DNA from: Gemmatimonadota bacterium
GTDB taxonomy: Bacteria; Gemmatimonadota; Gemmatimonadetes; Gemmatimonadales; Gemmatimonadaceae
Direction: 5' to 3'
Assembly (NCBI GenBank): GCA_947475795.1
Contig: CANJOX010000002.1
Coordinates: 1 to 33,434, forward strand
Length of the DNA stretch: 33,434 bases
Made by a program: the position numbers and the translations under genes. A model generated the notes under the pieces. The model saw only the letters and a list, made by a program, of their open reading frames with translations, made no database searches and was not told where the DNA came from. Below are positions 1 through 7,939 of the stretch, piece after piece (positions within the stretch are counted from its first letter, which is position 1; every line of letters begins with the position of its first letter).

Positions 1-391
1 GCTCGACGTCGGCGCCACCCCGATTTTCAACGGCGAACGTGTACACCGCGCCCGCCATGTCGGCATCGCGCCCGTACGGCGCAAAGATCGTCCCGCGGAC
101 CACCAGCGACCCGATGGTGCACGTGAACGTGGGGAGCCACCCCACCGCACGCTCCCACGCAATCCCCTCGGCGGCCAGCACGCGAACGTCGCCGTTCACC
201 CGCAGCACGGGCCCCATGAGCGGGGTACCCTGCCCCCCCATGAACTCGGGGCAGCCGGCGAATTCAACCGCGGCGCGCGCACCGCGATGCAGCACCCCCA
301 CCGCATGGATGGCTCCATCCGTGGGGTTGATGCACGGCAAGGTCAGCCAGTGATTGCCAGTAAGCTGCCAGGGGACAGTGGGTAGTTGCAC
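1..391 (-). CDS. Unrecognised protein, N-terminal part only (gene runs off the left edge)
   Basis: An open minus-strand frame runs from the window edge with no stop. Its product begins VQLPTVPWQLTGNHWL, continues with LPCINPTDGAIHAVGVLHRG, and near the edge reads APYGRDADMAGAVYTFAVEN. The composition is protein-like, with alternating hydrophobic beta-type stretches, Trp and Gly, and no obvious signal peptide. The GTG at 391-389 is the only plausible in-frame start in this stretch. No good Shine-Dalgarno lies at the right distance, although a GGAGG-type run sits further upstream near 431-439. I do not recognise the family. A carbohydrate-acting beta-sandwich domain is only a guess. About 130 residues are visible. 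The gene is divergent from the secreted-protein gene at 549. Confidence 0.6.
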   Translation of the reverse strand, partial: MQLPTVPWQLTGNHWLTLPCINPTDGAIHAVGVLHRGARAAVEFAGCPEFMGGQGTPLMGPVLRVNGDVRVLAAEGIAWERAVGWLPTFTCTIGSLVVRGTIFAPYGRDADMAGAVYTFAVENRGGADVE

Positions 392-425
392 AGCACACTC
401 TGAAGTGACGGGACGAGGGGATTCG

Positions 426-454
426 TTGACGCCCCCTCCGATACGGGCTAATCT
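426..454 (+). promoter_or_regulatory. Sigma70-type promoter for the 549-2240 gene
   Basis: A -35 element TTGACG (426-431) and a -10 element TAATCT (449-454) are separated by exactly 17 bp. Transcription would start near 461, giving an untranslated leader of almost 90 bases. This is the best promoter match in the left intergenic region and faces the only plus-strand gene there. Confidence 0.6.
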
Positions 455-475
455 AGCCGGTCGGGTCGGTGTCAA
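450..475 (-). promoter_or_regulatory. Possible divergent promoter for the left-edge gene
   Basis: On the minus strand a perfect TTGACA (475-470) is followed by TAGATT (455-450). The spacing is only 14 bp, shorter than the usual 16 to 18, so activity is uncertain. If real, it overlaps the plus-strand promoter's -10 element. Confidence 0.3.
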
Positions 476-548
476 CGTCGTGCGGCCCACCGACGCGGCG
501 ACCTGACATCGGGACCGCTGACGTGCCCTTGCCTTCCACCGGGTTTCC

Positions 549-2240
549 GTGCTGCTGCCTCCACTTCGCTGTGCACCACTGTTCCGACGCGGATACCGCC
601 GCACCGTGATGCTGGCGGCGGCGCTTGCGGGTGCCGTAGCAGGCCCCACTCCGTTGTCGGCGCAGGCCGTCGCCGGCGTGGGTGACGACGCCATTCCGCT
701 CCCCAAGGGCTCGTATCGCCTGCTGGCGTCCGGACTCTGGAACGACTGGGATGCCGTCTTCGGTGCAGGTGGCACAACCACGACGCCGCTCTTCGGGGCC
801 CTGAACACAGCAGCGGCCGGTGTGGCGCTCTTTCCGCGACTGTCCTCGGCGGAAGTGGGGCTGCGGGCACTTACCGGGCAGAGCGCGTTCGCACTGTCGA
901 TGGGGTCGCTCGATGCCGCCGGCGAAGTGCGGCAGAGTATCGCCCCCTTCGGGGTGAGCTACGGCGTCACCCGCCGGCTGTCGCTCCGTCTGCTGGTTCC
1001 GTATGTCGAATCACGTGACATTGCGGAGCTCCTGTTCAATCGCGTGGGCTCAACCGCCAATGTCGGGATCAACCCGGCGCTCGCCGCGACGACCGGCGCC
1101 ACGGCACGGGCGAGCAACGGCGCCGTGTTGTCGCAGATCGATCTCGCGCGCACCACGCTGAGCGCCGAGCTCACGCGCTGCGCAGCGGTAGCGGCCGCGG
1201 GCTGCGACGCCATTCGTGCCAACGCGGCCGTAGCGCAGGCCCTGCTGCTGCGGGCCGGAACGACGCGCAGCGCGATTGCGGCCGTGTATGGCGATGCAAC
1301 ACGCGGCGGCGCACCGGTCGTGCCGATCGCGGGCGGCACGGCACAGACGGCCGTCCGCGCGACCATTGCCACCCTGCGCTCCGACTTCGCGACGTTCGGC
1401 ATCACGAGCATTGCAGAGGGGGCCGCACCGGCCGGCGCGACCACGGTGTACGGCCCGGGCGGCATGGCGCAGATCGCCAAGGACACCACGTGGAAGCTGG
1501 GGTACGAGCGATTGGGCAATACGCGTCGGGCAGGCATCGGCGATATCGATCTCACCGCGTCGTTTCTGCTGTACGACAGCTTTGACACCGATCAAGCGAA
1601 ACGCCTGCTCTCCGGCGCGCGCGGGCTTCGCAGCATGGTGACCGGAGGATGGCGCTTCGGGACGGCGGGGGCGGACCGAACGGACGACCCGTTCGACGTG
1701 CCGATCGGCGAGGGGGCCAATGCCTTGCTGCTCCGCAGCACCACGGACCTCGTGCTCTCTCGCAGCGTGTGGATCAGTGCGACGGTGCGCGCGGCCAAGC
1801 CGCTCGTGGACAATGTGGCGATCGCCCTGCCCCTCAGCACGGCGTCCTCCCCATTCGCTCCCTTTACGGTGGGAACGGCCGCGCGCACACTGGGCACGCG
1901 GATGGACATCGAACTCGCCCCCCGGCTGGCCATCGGGCAGTTCTTCGGGCTCTCCGGGGCCTACTTGCTCCGGCGATGGGGCACCGACTCGTACGAGCCC
2001 GCGGCGGGCGACCGCGAGCAGCCCGCGGGGAGCTCGGACGTGCCATCACGCACGGTGCACGCCGCGGCGTTCGGGGCAACATTTTCCACGCTGTCCAGCT
2101 ACGTGCGGGGCCGCTCGCGGTGGCCCGCGGAAGTGATCTTCACCCACACGATACCGCTCCGCGGATCGGGAGCGTTGTCTCCCGCCGCCTCAAGCGACCG
2201 GCTGGAAATGCGCGTCTACACGGGTTTCCCGCGACGCTGA
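549..2240 (+). CDS. Secreted or outer-membrane beta-barrel-like protein, unknown function
   Basis: The 563-residue product starts at GTG. Its basic N-terminus (RRGYRR) is followed by a hydrophobic run and a signal-peptidase-type end, PTPLSAQA, so it is probably exported. The mature part is rich in alternating Gly, Thr and aromatic segments and includes a phrase of the kind YGVTRRLSLRLLVPY. That phrase is reminiscent of outer-membrane barrel families such as the 'MetA-pathway of phenol degradation' group, but the assignment is weak. A central Ala-rich stretch carries two Cys (RCAAVAAAGC) that could form a disulphide. The 3' end overlaps the 3' end of recN by 25 bp on the opposite strand. A sigma70-type promoter lies at 426-454. 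The start could also be the ATG at 609, which keeps the hydrophobic segment but loses the basic residues. Confidence 0.75.
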   Translation: MLLPPLRCAPLFRRGYRRTVMLAAALAGAVAGPTPLSAQAVAGVGDDAIPLPKGSYRLLASGLWNDWDAVFGAGGTTTTPLFGALNTAAAGVALFPRLSSAEVGLRALTGQSAFALSMGSLDAAGEVRQSIAPFGVSYGVTRRLSLRLLVPYVESRDIAELLFNRVGSTANVGINPALAATTGATARASNGAVLSQIDLARTTLSAELTRCAAVAAAGCDAIRANAAVAQALLLRAGTTRSAIAAVYGDATRGGAPVVPIAGGTAQTAVRATIATLRSDFATFGITSIAEGAAPAGATTVYGPGGMAQIAKDTTWKLGYERLGNTRRAGIGDIDLTASFLLYDSFDTDQAKRLLSGARGLRSMVTGGWRFGTAGADRTDDPFDVPIGEGANALLLRSTTDLVLSRSVWISATVRAAKPLVDNVAIALPLSTASSPFAPFTVGTAARTLGTRMDIELAPRLAIGQFFGLSGAYLLRRWGTDSYEPAAGDREQPAGSSDVPSRTVHAAAFGATFSTLSSYVRGRSRWPAEVIFTHTIPLRGSGALSPAASSDRLEMRVYTGFPRR

Positions 2241-3934
2241 CGCGGCGCGGCGGCGGGCTCCGGCTCATCCTCGCTGCCGCGCACGAGCAATTCGCGCGCA
2301 TGGGCACGGCTCACCTCGCGATCAGCGTCGCCGCCCAGCATCCGGGCAATCTCGACCACGCGCGGTTCGTCCTGCACCACCATCGTGTCCGCGGTGGTCA
2401 CCGTGCCGACCGCACTCTTGCGTACCACCACATGATGGTGCGCGCGCGCCGCGATCTGGGCGAGGTGTGAGATCGCGAGCACCTGATGGTGCTGTGCCAC
2501 GCGACGCATCAGAGCGCCCACCTGCCAGGCCACAGCGCCCCCGATGCCGGCATCGACCTCGTCGAACACCAGCGTCGGTACCTGCTGGAGCCGCGCGAGC
2601 ACCGTGCTGAGCGCAAGCATGACCCGCGCCAGCTCGCCCCCCGAGGCCAAACGGCCCAGCGGCCGCACATCACTGCCCGCATTGAGTGTCGCCACGAATG
2701 AGACCTGCTCCGCACCGGCCGCGCCGATCTGCTCGACCGGCAGCAGCACGACGTCGAGGCGCCCCTCGGGCATGCCGAGTTCGGGTAGTAAGGCCGTGAC
2801 GGCCAGGGCCAGCTGCTGCGCGCCGGATTGCCGACGCCGCGTCAGTTCGGCCGCTGCCTCGGCGAGCGCGCCTTCCGCCGCCGCACGCGCGGCGGCGATG
2901 GCCGCCAGATCGAGCACCCCACCATCAACCAGCTCGAGTTCAGCGCGCGCCTCGGCCCCGGTGTCGATGACCTCCTGCAGCGTGGGCCCGTGCTTGCGCA
3001 TAAGCGTCAGCAGTTGCTCCCGGCGACGCTCCAGCACCCGGAGGCGCGACGGGTCACCCTCCACCGCCTCCGCGTACATCTCGAACTCGCGCACGAGCTC
3101 GTCCAAGGCGTACACGGCCGCATCGAAGCCCGCCTGCCAGCGCGCCGTGTCCGGGTCGATGCGCGCCAAGGCGGCGAGCGAACGGCGCACCACGGCCAGA
3201 CGCGAGAGCGCGGCGCGCTCGTCCCCGGAGATCGCCGCCGCGGCCTGAACCGTGAGCGTTTGCAGCTCCTCGGCATGGGACAGCCGGCGGATCTCGCCGT
3301 CGAGCGTATCGTCCTCGCCGACGACCGGATTCGCGTCGTCAATTTCGCGGGTCACGAAGCGGAGATAATCCGCGCGTTTCGCTGCGTCCTGTCGGCGGAC
3401 GTCCAGCTCGCGCTCACGCGCGCGTAAGGCACCGAGCTCGGCATGCGCCTGCGCCACGCGCACGCGCACCTCGAGCGCGCCGGTGAACGCGTCGAGCACC
3501 TCACGCTGATGTTCCGGATCCACGAGCTGACGCGAGTCATGCTGCCCCAGCACGCTCACCAGACGCGAGCCCACGTCAGCGAGGACGGCGGCGGTGACGG
3601 GCGATCCATTGATCCAAGCGCGGGAGCGGCCGTTGCTGCCGATCTCGCGCTTCAGCACCAGCGTGTCGTCGTCGGCGTCCAACCCGCGCTCGTCGAGCAG
3701 CGCTCGCAACCCCGGGACCGGCCCGGGCTCGAAGACCCCCTCCACGGTGGCCTTCTCGGTGCCGCTCCGCACCCGATCGGTGGCGGCACGCTCACCCAGC
3801 AGCATCCCCAAGGCGCCGACAATCAGCGACTTGCCGGCGCCGGTTTCGCCGGTGAGCACGTTCAACCCAGTCGCGAGCGGCAGCGCAACGGTGTCGATCA
3901 CGGCCACATTGCGGATGCGAAGCTCGACCAGCAT
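2216..3934 (-). CDS. recN: DNA repair ATPase RecN
   Basis: RecN is an SMC-like ATPase of double-strand-break repair by homologous recombination. The 572-residue product is close to the usual length of about 550. The Walker A motif GETGAGKS is at residues 29-36. The ABC signature LASGGELARV starts near 429, and the Walker B TLVFDEVDAGIGG starts near 454. Between them is a long Ala/Arg/Glu-rich region that fits the two coiled-coil arms. A strong AGGAGGT ribosome site precedes the ATG. It is the last gene of a long minus-strand unit, 11 bp after nadK. No terminator is visible before it runs into the opposing gene. The C-terminal tail (SEDEPEPAAAPRQRRGKPV) is a likely disordered extension. Confidence 0.97.
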   Translation of the reverse strand: MLVELRIRNVAVIDTVALPLATGLNVLTGETGAGKSLIVGALGMLLGERAATDRVRSGTEKATVEGVFEPGPVPGLRALLDERGLDADDDTLVLKREIGSNGRSRAWINGSPVTAAVLADVGSRLVSVLGQHDSRQLVDPEHQREVLDAFTGALEVRVRVAQAHAELGALRARERELDVRRQDAAKRADYLRFVTREIDDANPVVGEDDTLDGEIRRLSHAEELQTLTVQAAAAISGDERAALSRLAVVRRSLAALARIDPDTARWQAGFDAAVYALDELVREFEMYAEAVEGDPSRLRVLERRREQLLTLMRKHGPTLQEVIDTGAEARAELELVDGGVLDLAAIAAARAAAEGALAEAAAELTRRRQSGAQQLALAVTALLPELGMPEGRLDVVLLPVEQIGAAGAEQVSFVATLNAGSDVRPLGRLASGGELARVMLALSTVLARLQQVPTLVFDEVDAGIGGAVAWQVGALMRRVAQHHQVLAISHLAQIAARAHHHVVVRKSAVGTVTTADTMVVQDEPRVVEIARMLGGDADREVSRAHARELLVRGSEDEPEPAAAPRQRRGKPV

Positions 3935-3945
3935 GCCCTACCTCC

Positions 3946-4815
3946 TCAGATGGTCTCGCCGTCGCGCTCGGAGAGGCCGCCCCATCCAAGCTTGCGGCGC
4001 AAGCGCGTGAAGAACGTGGTGCCCGGGAAACGCACAATCTGGACCGAGTTGCGCGCCCGACGGACCACCAACGTCTCACCACCGGTGAAGGTAGTGCCCA
4101 CCTGTCCATCGATCGTCACCAAAAGTTGCTCGGGCCCATCATCCGCACGCACCTTCACCTCGACGTGTGGCGGCAACACCAGCGGACGCATCGCCAGCGT
4201 GTGCGGCGAGACGGGCGTCAGCACGATGCTCTCCACGGTCGGCACCACGATCGGACCGCCGGCAGAGAGCGAGTAGCCCGTCGAGCCCGTCGGCGTCGAC
4301 GTCACGAGCCCGTCGGCGGAGTACGAGCCGATCGCCTCGTCGTCCACGAACACCGTGAACTTCACCACGCGGGCAAAGCCACCCTTGTGCAGCACCACGT
4401 CGTTGAGGGCCATCCATCGGCACCGCTCCACGCCGTCGCGGTCGAGCGCGCACGATTCCAGCGCCATGCGCGGCTCCGACACGAAATCGCCGGCGGCAAA
4501 CCGGCGGACGCCCTCCTCGAACTCCTCCGCACTGCAGCTGGTCAGGAAGCCCAGGCGCCCCAGATTGATGCCCAGGATCGGCACCGTGCGCCCGTTGAGG
4601 AACCGCGCCCCGCGCAGCAGGGTGCCGTCACCGCCCAGCGTGAACATGGCGTCGATCTGCTCGGGCGACTCGAGTCTCCCGCCCTGCGCGGCGATCTCCC
4701 AGAGATCGTCCTCGAACAACAGCGTCAGCCCAAGCGAGGGCGCAAGCTCCAGCAGGGTCGCCAGAATCGCGGGAAGGCCGACGTAGCCCTTGTGGCCAAT
4801 GACGCCGACGCGCAT
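3946..4815 (-). CDS. nadK: NAD kinase
   Basis: This cytoplasmic enzyme phosphorylates NAD to NADP using ATP or polyphosphate. The 289-residue product matches the family length. The GGDGT motif is at 61-65 and is followed by LLRGAR and the INLGRLGFL segment. The conserved Asn-Asp pair falls near 138-139, and TPTGSTGYS is at 174-182. All three regions are diagnostic. The start codon overlaps the dxs stop codon by one base (TGATG), implying coupled translation. With recN immediately downstream, the pair resembles the nadK-recN neighbourhood known from other bacteria. Confidence 0.97.
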   Translation of the reverse strand: MRVGVIGHKGYVGLPAILATLLELAPSLGLTLLFEDDLWEIAAQGGRLESPEQIDAMFTLGGDGTLLRGARFLNGRTVPILGINLGRLGFLTSCSAEEFEEGVRRFAAGDFVSEPRMALESCALDRDGVERCRWMALNDVVLHKGGFARVVKFTVFVDDEAIGSYSADGLVTSTPTGSTGYSLSAGGPIVVPTVESIVLTPVSPHTLAMRPLVLPPHVEVKVRADDGPEQLLVTIDGQVGTTFTGGETLVVRRARNSVQIVRFPGTTFFTRLRRKLGWGGLSERDGETI

Positions 4816-6707
4816 CAGCCGGCGAGGGCTTCAGAATCGCGCAACGCCCGCACATGATCCGCGATCCCTGCGGGATCGAGTCCGCAAGACGCCAATTGCT
4901 TCGCACGCGGCGCCGCATACACGATCCGGTCGGGAACGCCGTGCACGGACGTGCGCACCGTCGGCGCCAGTCGGTGAATCACGGAGCTGATGAACGCCCC
5001 GAATCCGTTCACCACGGTCCCTTCCTCGACCGTCAACACATGCGTGTGACCAGCCAGAATCGCATTCAGCGTGACTTCGTCGTACGGCTTCATGTACCGG
5101 CAGTTGACCACCGTCACGTCGATGCCGTCCGCCGCGAGCAACTCCGCCGCCTTCAGTGACTGGTTCACCATCGTGCCGACGGCGAGAATCGCGACCTCGC
5201 GGCCACGGCGCACCACTTCCCACGTGGCGTAGGGCGTCGCCGGGATCTGCGCCATCGCGCCCGGCACATCCGGCGACGCATCGCGCGGATACCGGAAACA
5301 GAACGGACCATCCATGTGCTCCACGCCCGCGCGCAACAGGCCAAGCATTTCGGCGCCGTCCTTGGGAGCCGTGACGGTCATTCCCGGCACACTGAGCATG
5401 TAGGCGATGTCGTACAGCCCCATGTGTGTTTCGCCGTCCTCACCGACCAGCCCCGCGCGGTCCATCGCAAACACGACAGGCAGCTTCTGCAGCGCCGAAT
5501 CGTGGATGATGTTGTCGTACCCGCGCTGCAGGAACGTGGAGTAAATGGTCACGACCGGTCGGACGCCACGTGTGGCAAGCCCCGAGGCAAAGGTCACACC
5601 ATGCCCCTCGGCGATGCCGACATCGAAGAACCGGTCGGGGAACGCCTTCGCGAACGGCGCCGTCCCCGTCCCACCGGGCATCGCCGCGGTGATCACCGCC
5701 ATGTCCTTTCGCTCAGCCCCGAGTTCGGCGAGCCCTTTGGCGTAGACGGCGGTGTACGCGGGGTTGGCCGTCGACACCGACAACTGCTTGCCCGTGGCCG
5801 GATCGTGCCCGGGGGGCAGTGCGTGCCACTTCTCGCCGTGATCGCCCGCCGGGAATCCCTTGCCCTTCTGCGTGATGACATGGACCAGTCGCGGTCCGTT
5901 CATCGCGCGCACGGCGGCGAACGTCTCGAGCAGCGCGTCGAGATCGTGCCCGTCGATCGGCCCGAAATAGCGAAAGCCGAGTTCCTCGAACAGCACGCCG
6001 GGCGTGAGGAGCGACTTGACGCTTTCCTCCCACTTGCGCACCAGCGTGCTGACCCCGCTGAACGGCGCGGGGGCGTTGTCCACCAGATCGCCGATGCGCG
6101 AGCGCAACCGGTTGTACAGCGGATTGCGCTGAATGCTCGTGAGGTACTTGTGCATCGCGCCCACATTGGGCGCAATCGACATCTCGTTGTCATTCAGGAC
6201 GACGATAATGTCCCGATCCGAGTGCCCGGCGTTGTTGAGCCCCTCATAGGCGAGCCCCGATCCCATCGAACCGTCACCAATGATCGCCGCCACCTTGAAC
6301 GACTCGCCGAGCACGTCGCGCCCCGCCGCCATGCCGAGCGCCGCGGAAATTGCGGTGGCGGCATGTCCGGCACCGAACGTGTCGTACTCGCTTTCGGTCC
6401 GCTTGAGGAACCCGGACAGTCCGCCTTCCTGCCGCAGCGTCTCCATCTCGGCGTTGCGGCCGGTGAGCAGCTTGTGCGGATACGCCTGATGCCCGACGTC
6501 CCAGACGAGCTGGTCGCGCGGCGTGTCGAACACCGTGTGCAGCGCGATCGTCAACTCGACGACGCCTAGCCCTGCCCCGATGTGACCGCCCGTGCGCGAG
6601 CACACGTCGATGAGACGTTCGCGCATGTCCTGCGCCAGCGTACGGAGCTCGTCGCGCGACAGGCCGCGCAGATCGGCGGGTGAGATGATGCCTTCGAGAA
6701 TGGACAT
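4815..6707 (-). CDS. dxs: 1-deoxy-D-xylulose-5-phosphate synthase
   Basis: Dxs condenses pyruvate and glyceraldehyde-3-phosphate using thiamine diphosphate. This is the first step of the MEP isoprenoid pathway and also feeds thiamine and pyridoxal synthesis. The 630-residue length is typical. The N-terminal half shows the substrate-binding histidines (GGHIGAGLG near 41, VGHQAYPHK near 71). The thiamine-diphosphate motif GDGSMGSG at 144-151 continues into AYEGLNNAG and LNDNEMSIAPNVG. The transketolase pyrimidine and C-terminal domains follow. It lies downstream of ispA after a 106-bp gap in which I could not identify a convincing promoter. No clear Shine-Dalgarno precedes the ATG. Confidence 0.98.
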   Translation of the reverse strand: MSILEGIISPADLRGLSRDELRTLAQDMRERLIDVCSRTGGHIGAGLGVVELTIALHTVFDTPRDQLVWDVGHQAYPHKLLTGRNAEMETLRQEGGLSGFLKRTESEYDTFGAGHAATAISAALGMAAGRDVLGESFKVAAIIGDGSMGSGLAYEGLNNAGHSDRDIIVVLNDNEMSIAPNVGAMHKYLTSIQRNPLYNRLRSRIGDLVDNAPAPFSGVSTLVRKWEESVKSLLTPGVLFEELGFRYFGPIDGHDLDALLETFAAVRAMNGPRLVHVITQKGKGFPAGDHGEKWHALPPGHDPATGKQLSVSTANPAYTAVYAKGLAELGAERKDMAVITAAMPGGTGTAPFAKAFPDRFFDVGIAEGHGVTFASGLATRGVRPVVTIYSTFLQRGYDNIIHDSALQKLPVVFAMDRAGLVGEDGETHMGLYDIAYMLSVPGMTVTAPKDGAEMLGLLRAGVEHMDGPFCFRYPRDASPDVPGAMAQIPATPYATWEVVRRGREVAILAVGTMVNQSLKAAELLAADGIDVTVVNCRYMKPYDEVTLNAILAGHTHVLTVEEGTVVNGFGAFISSVIHRLAPTVRTSVHGVPDRIVYAAPRAKQLASCGLDPAGIADHVRALRDSEALAG

Positions 6708-6813
6708 GACGAATTCGGGTAGGGTCCGGCGGGAGACGTCCGCGGCGGTCGGGTGCGTCGAGCAGGTACAGCGGTAAGCTACGGCGTGATGCGGGAGGAC
6801 GTCACATGCGGCG

Positions 6814-7722
6814 TTACGAGCGGCGTTCGACGATGTATCGCGCCACCCGATCCAGCGTGGGTGTCAGCAGGCCTTCGTCGGACAGCGCCCGGCATCCATC
6901 GTCCACCAGGGCGACGGCGCGCTCGATGGCGCCGTCCACGCCGAGCAGCGCGGGATAGGTGCTTTTATGCAGCGCGATGTCGCGTCCAGCGGTCTTTCCC
7001 AACTCGTCCGTGGTGGCCGTGATGTCGAGCACGTCATCGGCAATCTGAAACGCCAGACCGATGGACGCGCCGTAGCGCTCGAGTGCGTGGCGACGCGACG
7101 CCGGGGCCAACGCCGCGCGGGCGCCCAACGTGACCGACGCCATGATCAGCGCGCCGGTCTTCAGGCGATGCACCCGTTCCAGTGCCTCGAGGGTGAGGGG
7201 TACTCCCTCCGCCTCGAGATCGAGCAATTGCCCACCGATCATGCCGCCGGCACCCGCCGCGTCCATCAGATCGCGCACGATGTCCCCCGCGACCGCGTCC
7301 GACAGCCCCATCGCCCGCGACGCATGCCACGCGCTGCGCGCCGCGAGCGGTACCATGGCCAGTCCGGCGGCGGTGGCCACGGGTACGCCATACACGCGGT
7401 GGACCGTCGGACGGCCGCGACGCACGTCGTCATCGTCCATGCACGGCAGATCGTCGTGGACCAGCGAGTAGGCGTGCACCACCTCGACGGCGGCCGCGAG
7501 ATCGCGTGCGTCACCAGTGCCGCCGCAGGCCCGGTAGGCCTCGAGCAACAGGATCGCGCGCAGCCGCTTGCCTTCGCCGAGCAGCGAGTACCGGATCGCT
7601 TCCGCCGTGAGCGGGGCGATGTCCCCCAGCCAGCGCGCGCAGAACGCATCGAGCGCCTGCTGCACCGCAGCGCGCTCGGCGGCGAACGTCGGCCCCGTGG
7701 TAGCGGTCCCAGTTGGCGTCAT
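6814..7722 (-). CDS. ispA: Short-chain polyprenyl (farnesyl or geranylgeranyl) diphosphate synthase
   Basis: The product is a trans-isoprenyl diphosphate synthase that elongates dimethylallyl diphosphate with isopentenyl diphosphate. Of 302 residues, the first Asp-rich motif is DDLPCMD at 90-96, the bacterial DDx4D form. It is preceded by HAYSLVH and followed by DDDDVRRG. The second motif is FQIADDVLD, with its Asp pair at 229-230. Conserved GGQ lies near 163-165 and the Lys of HRLKTG near 188. The residues before the first motif are like those of E. coli IspA, favouring farnesyl diphosphate, but geranylgeranyl product cannot be excluded. Its neighbours xseB and dxs form the classic xseB-ispA-dxs order. 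Confidence 0.95.
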   Translation of the reverse strand: MTPTGTATTGPTFAAERAAVQQALDAFCARWLGDIAPLTAEAIRYSLLGEGKRLRAILLLEAYRACGGTGDARDLAAAVEVVHAYSLVHDDLPCMDDDDVRRGRPTVHRVYGVPVATAAGLAMVPLAARSAWHASRAMGLSDAVAGDIVRDLMDAAGAGGMIGGQLLDLEAEGVPLTLEALERVHRLKTGALIMASVTLGARAALAPASRRHALERYGASIGLAFQIADDVLDITATTDELGKTAGRDIALHKSTYPALLGVDGAIERAVALVDDGCRALSDEGLLTPTLDRVARYIVERRS

Positions 7723-7726
7723 CGGC

Positions 7727-7939
7727 TCAACCGCCCAGGTCTACGACGGAGAACGACCCGTCGGCCGCCTCGACCAGCTGCTGGACGCGCGCGTCGACGG
7801 TCTTGAGCGCGGCCCCCGCACTGCGCAGATGCACGATCCCTTCCTCGAACAGGCGCAGGGCCTGCTCGAGATCGATGTCGTTGCGCTCCAGGTCGCGTAC
7901 GATCTCCTCGAGGCGGGTCAACGACTGTTCGAAACTCAT
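7727..7939 (-). CDS. xseB: Exodeoxyribonuclease VII small subunit
   Basis: XseB is the small helical subunit that assembles in several copies on XseA to form exonuclease VII, which degrades single-stranded DNA. I place the start at the ATG of MSFEQSLTRLEEIVRDLE because AGGAGGG lies just upstream and because this ATG overlaps the xseA stop as ATGA. A longer reading to 8029 would add 30 non-conserved residues inside xseA. The 70-residue product has the family features: paired helices, the LEQALRLFEEG motif and a short acidic tail. ispA starts after a 4-bp gap. Confidence 0.95.
   Translation of the reverse strand: MSFEQSLTRLEEIVRDLERNDIDLEQALRLFEEGIVHLRSAGAALKTVDARVQQLVEAADGSFSVVDLGG

Noticed and set aside
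39..353. 104-codon plus-strand open frame at the left edge
   Set aside because: The opposite strand carries a more protein-like open frame through the whole region. The plus frame is Ser/Pro/Thr-rich noise.
5316..6569. 417-codon plus-strand open frame
   Set aside because: It is antisense to dxs and has His/Arg-rich shadow composition.
6708..6813. Possible dxs promoter in the 106-bp gap after ispA
   Set aside because: No pair of -35 and -10 hexamers with acceptable spacing stood out, and no terminator was found. The gap is left unannotated.
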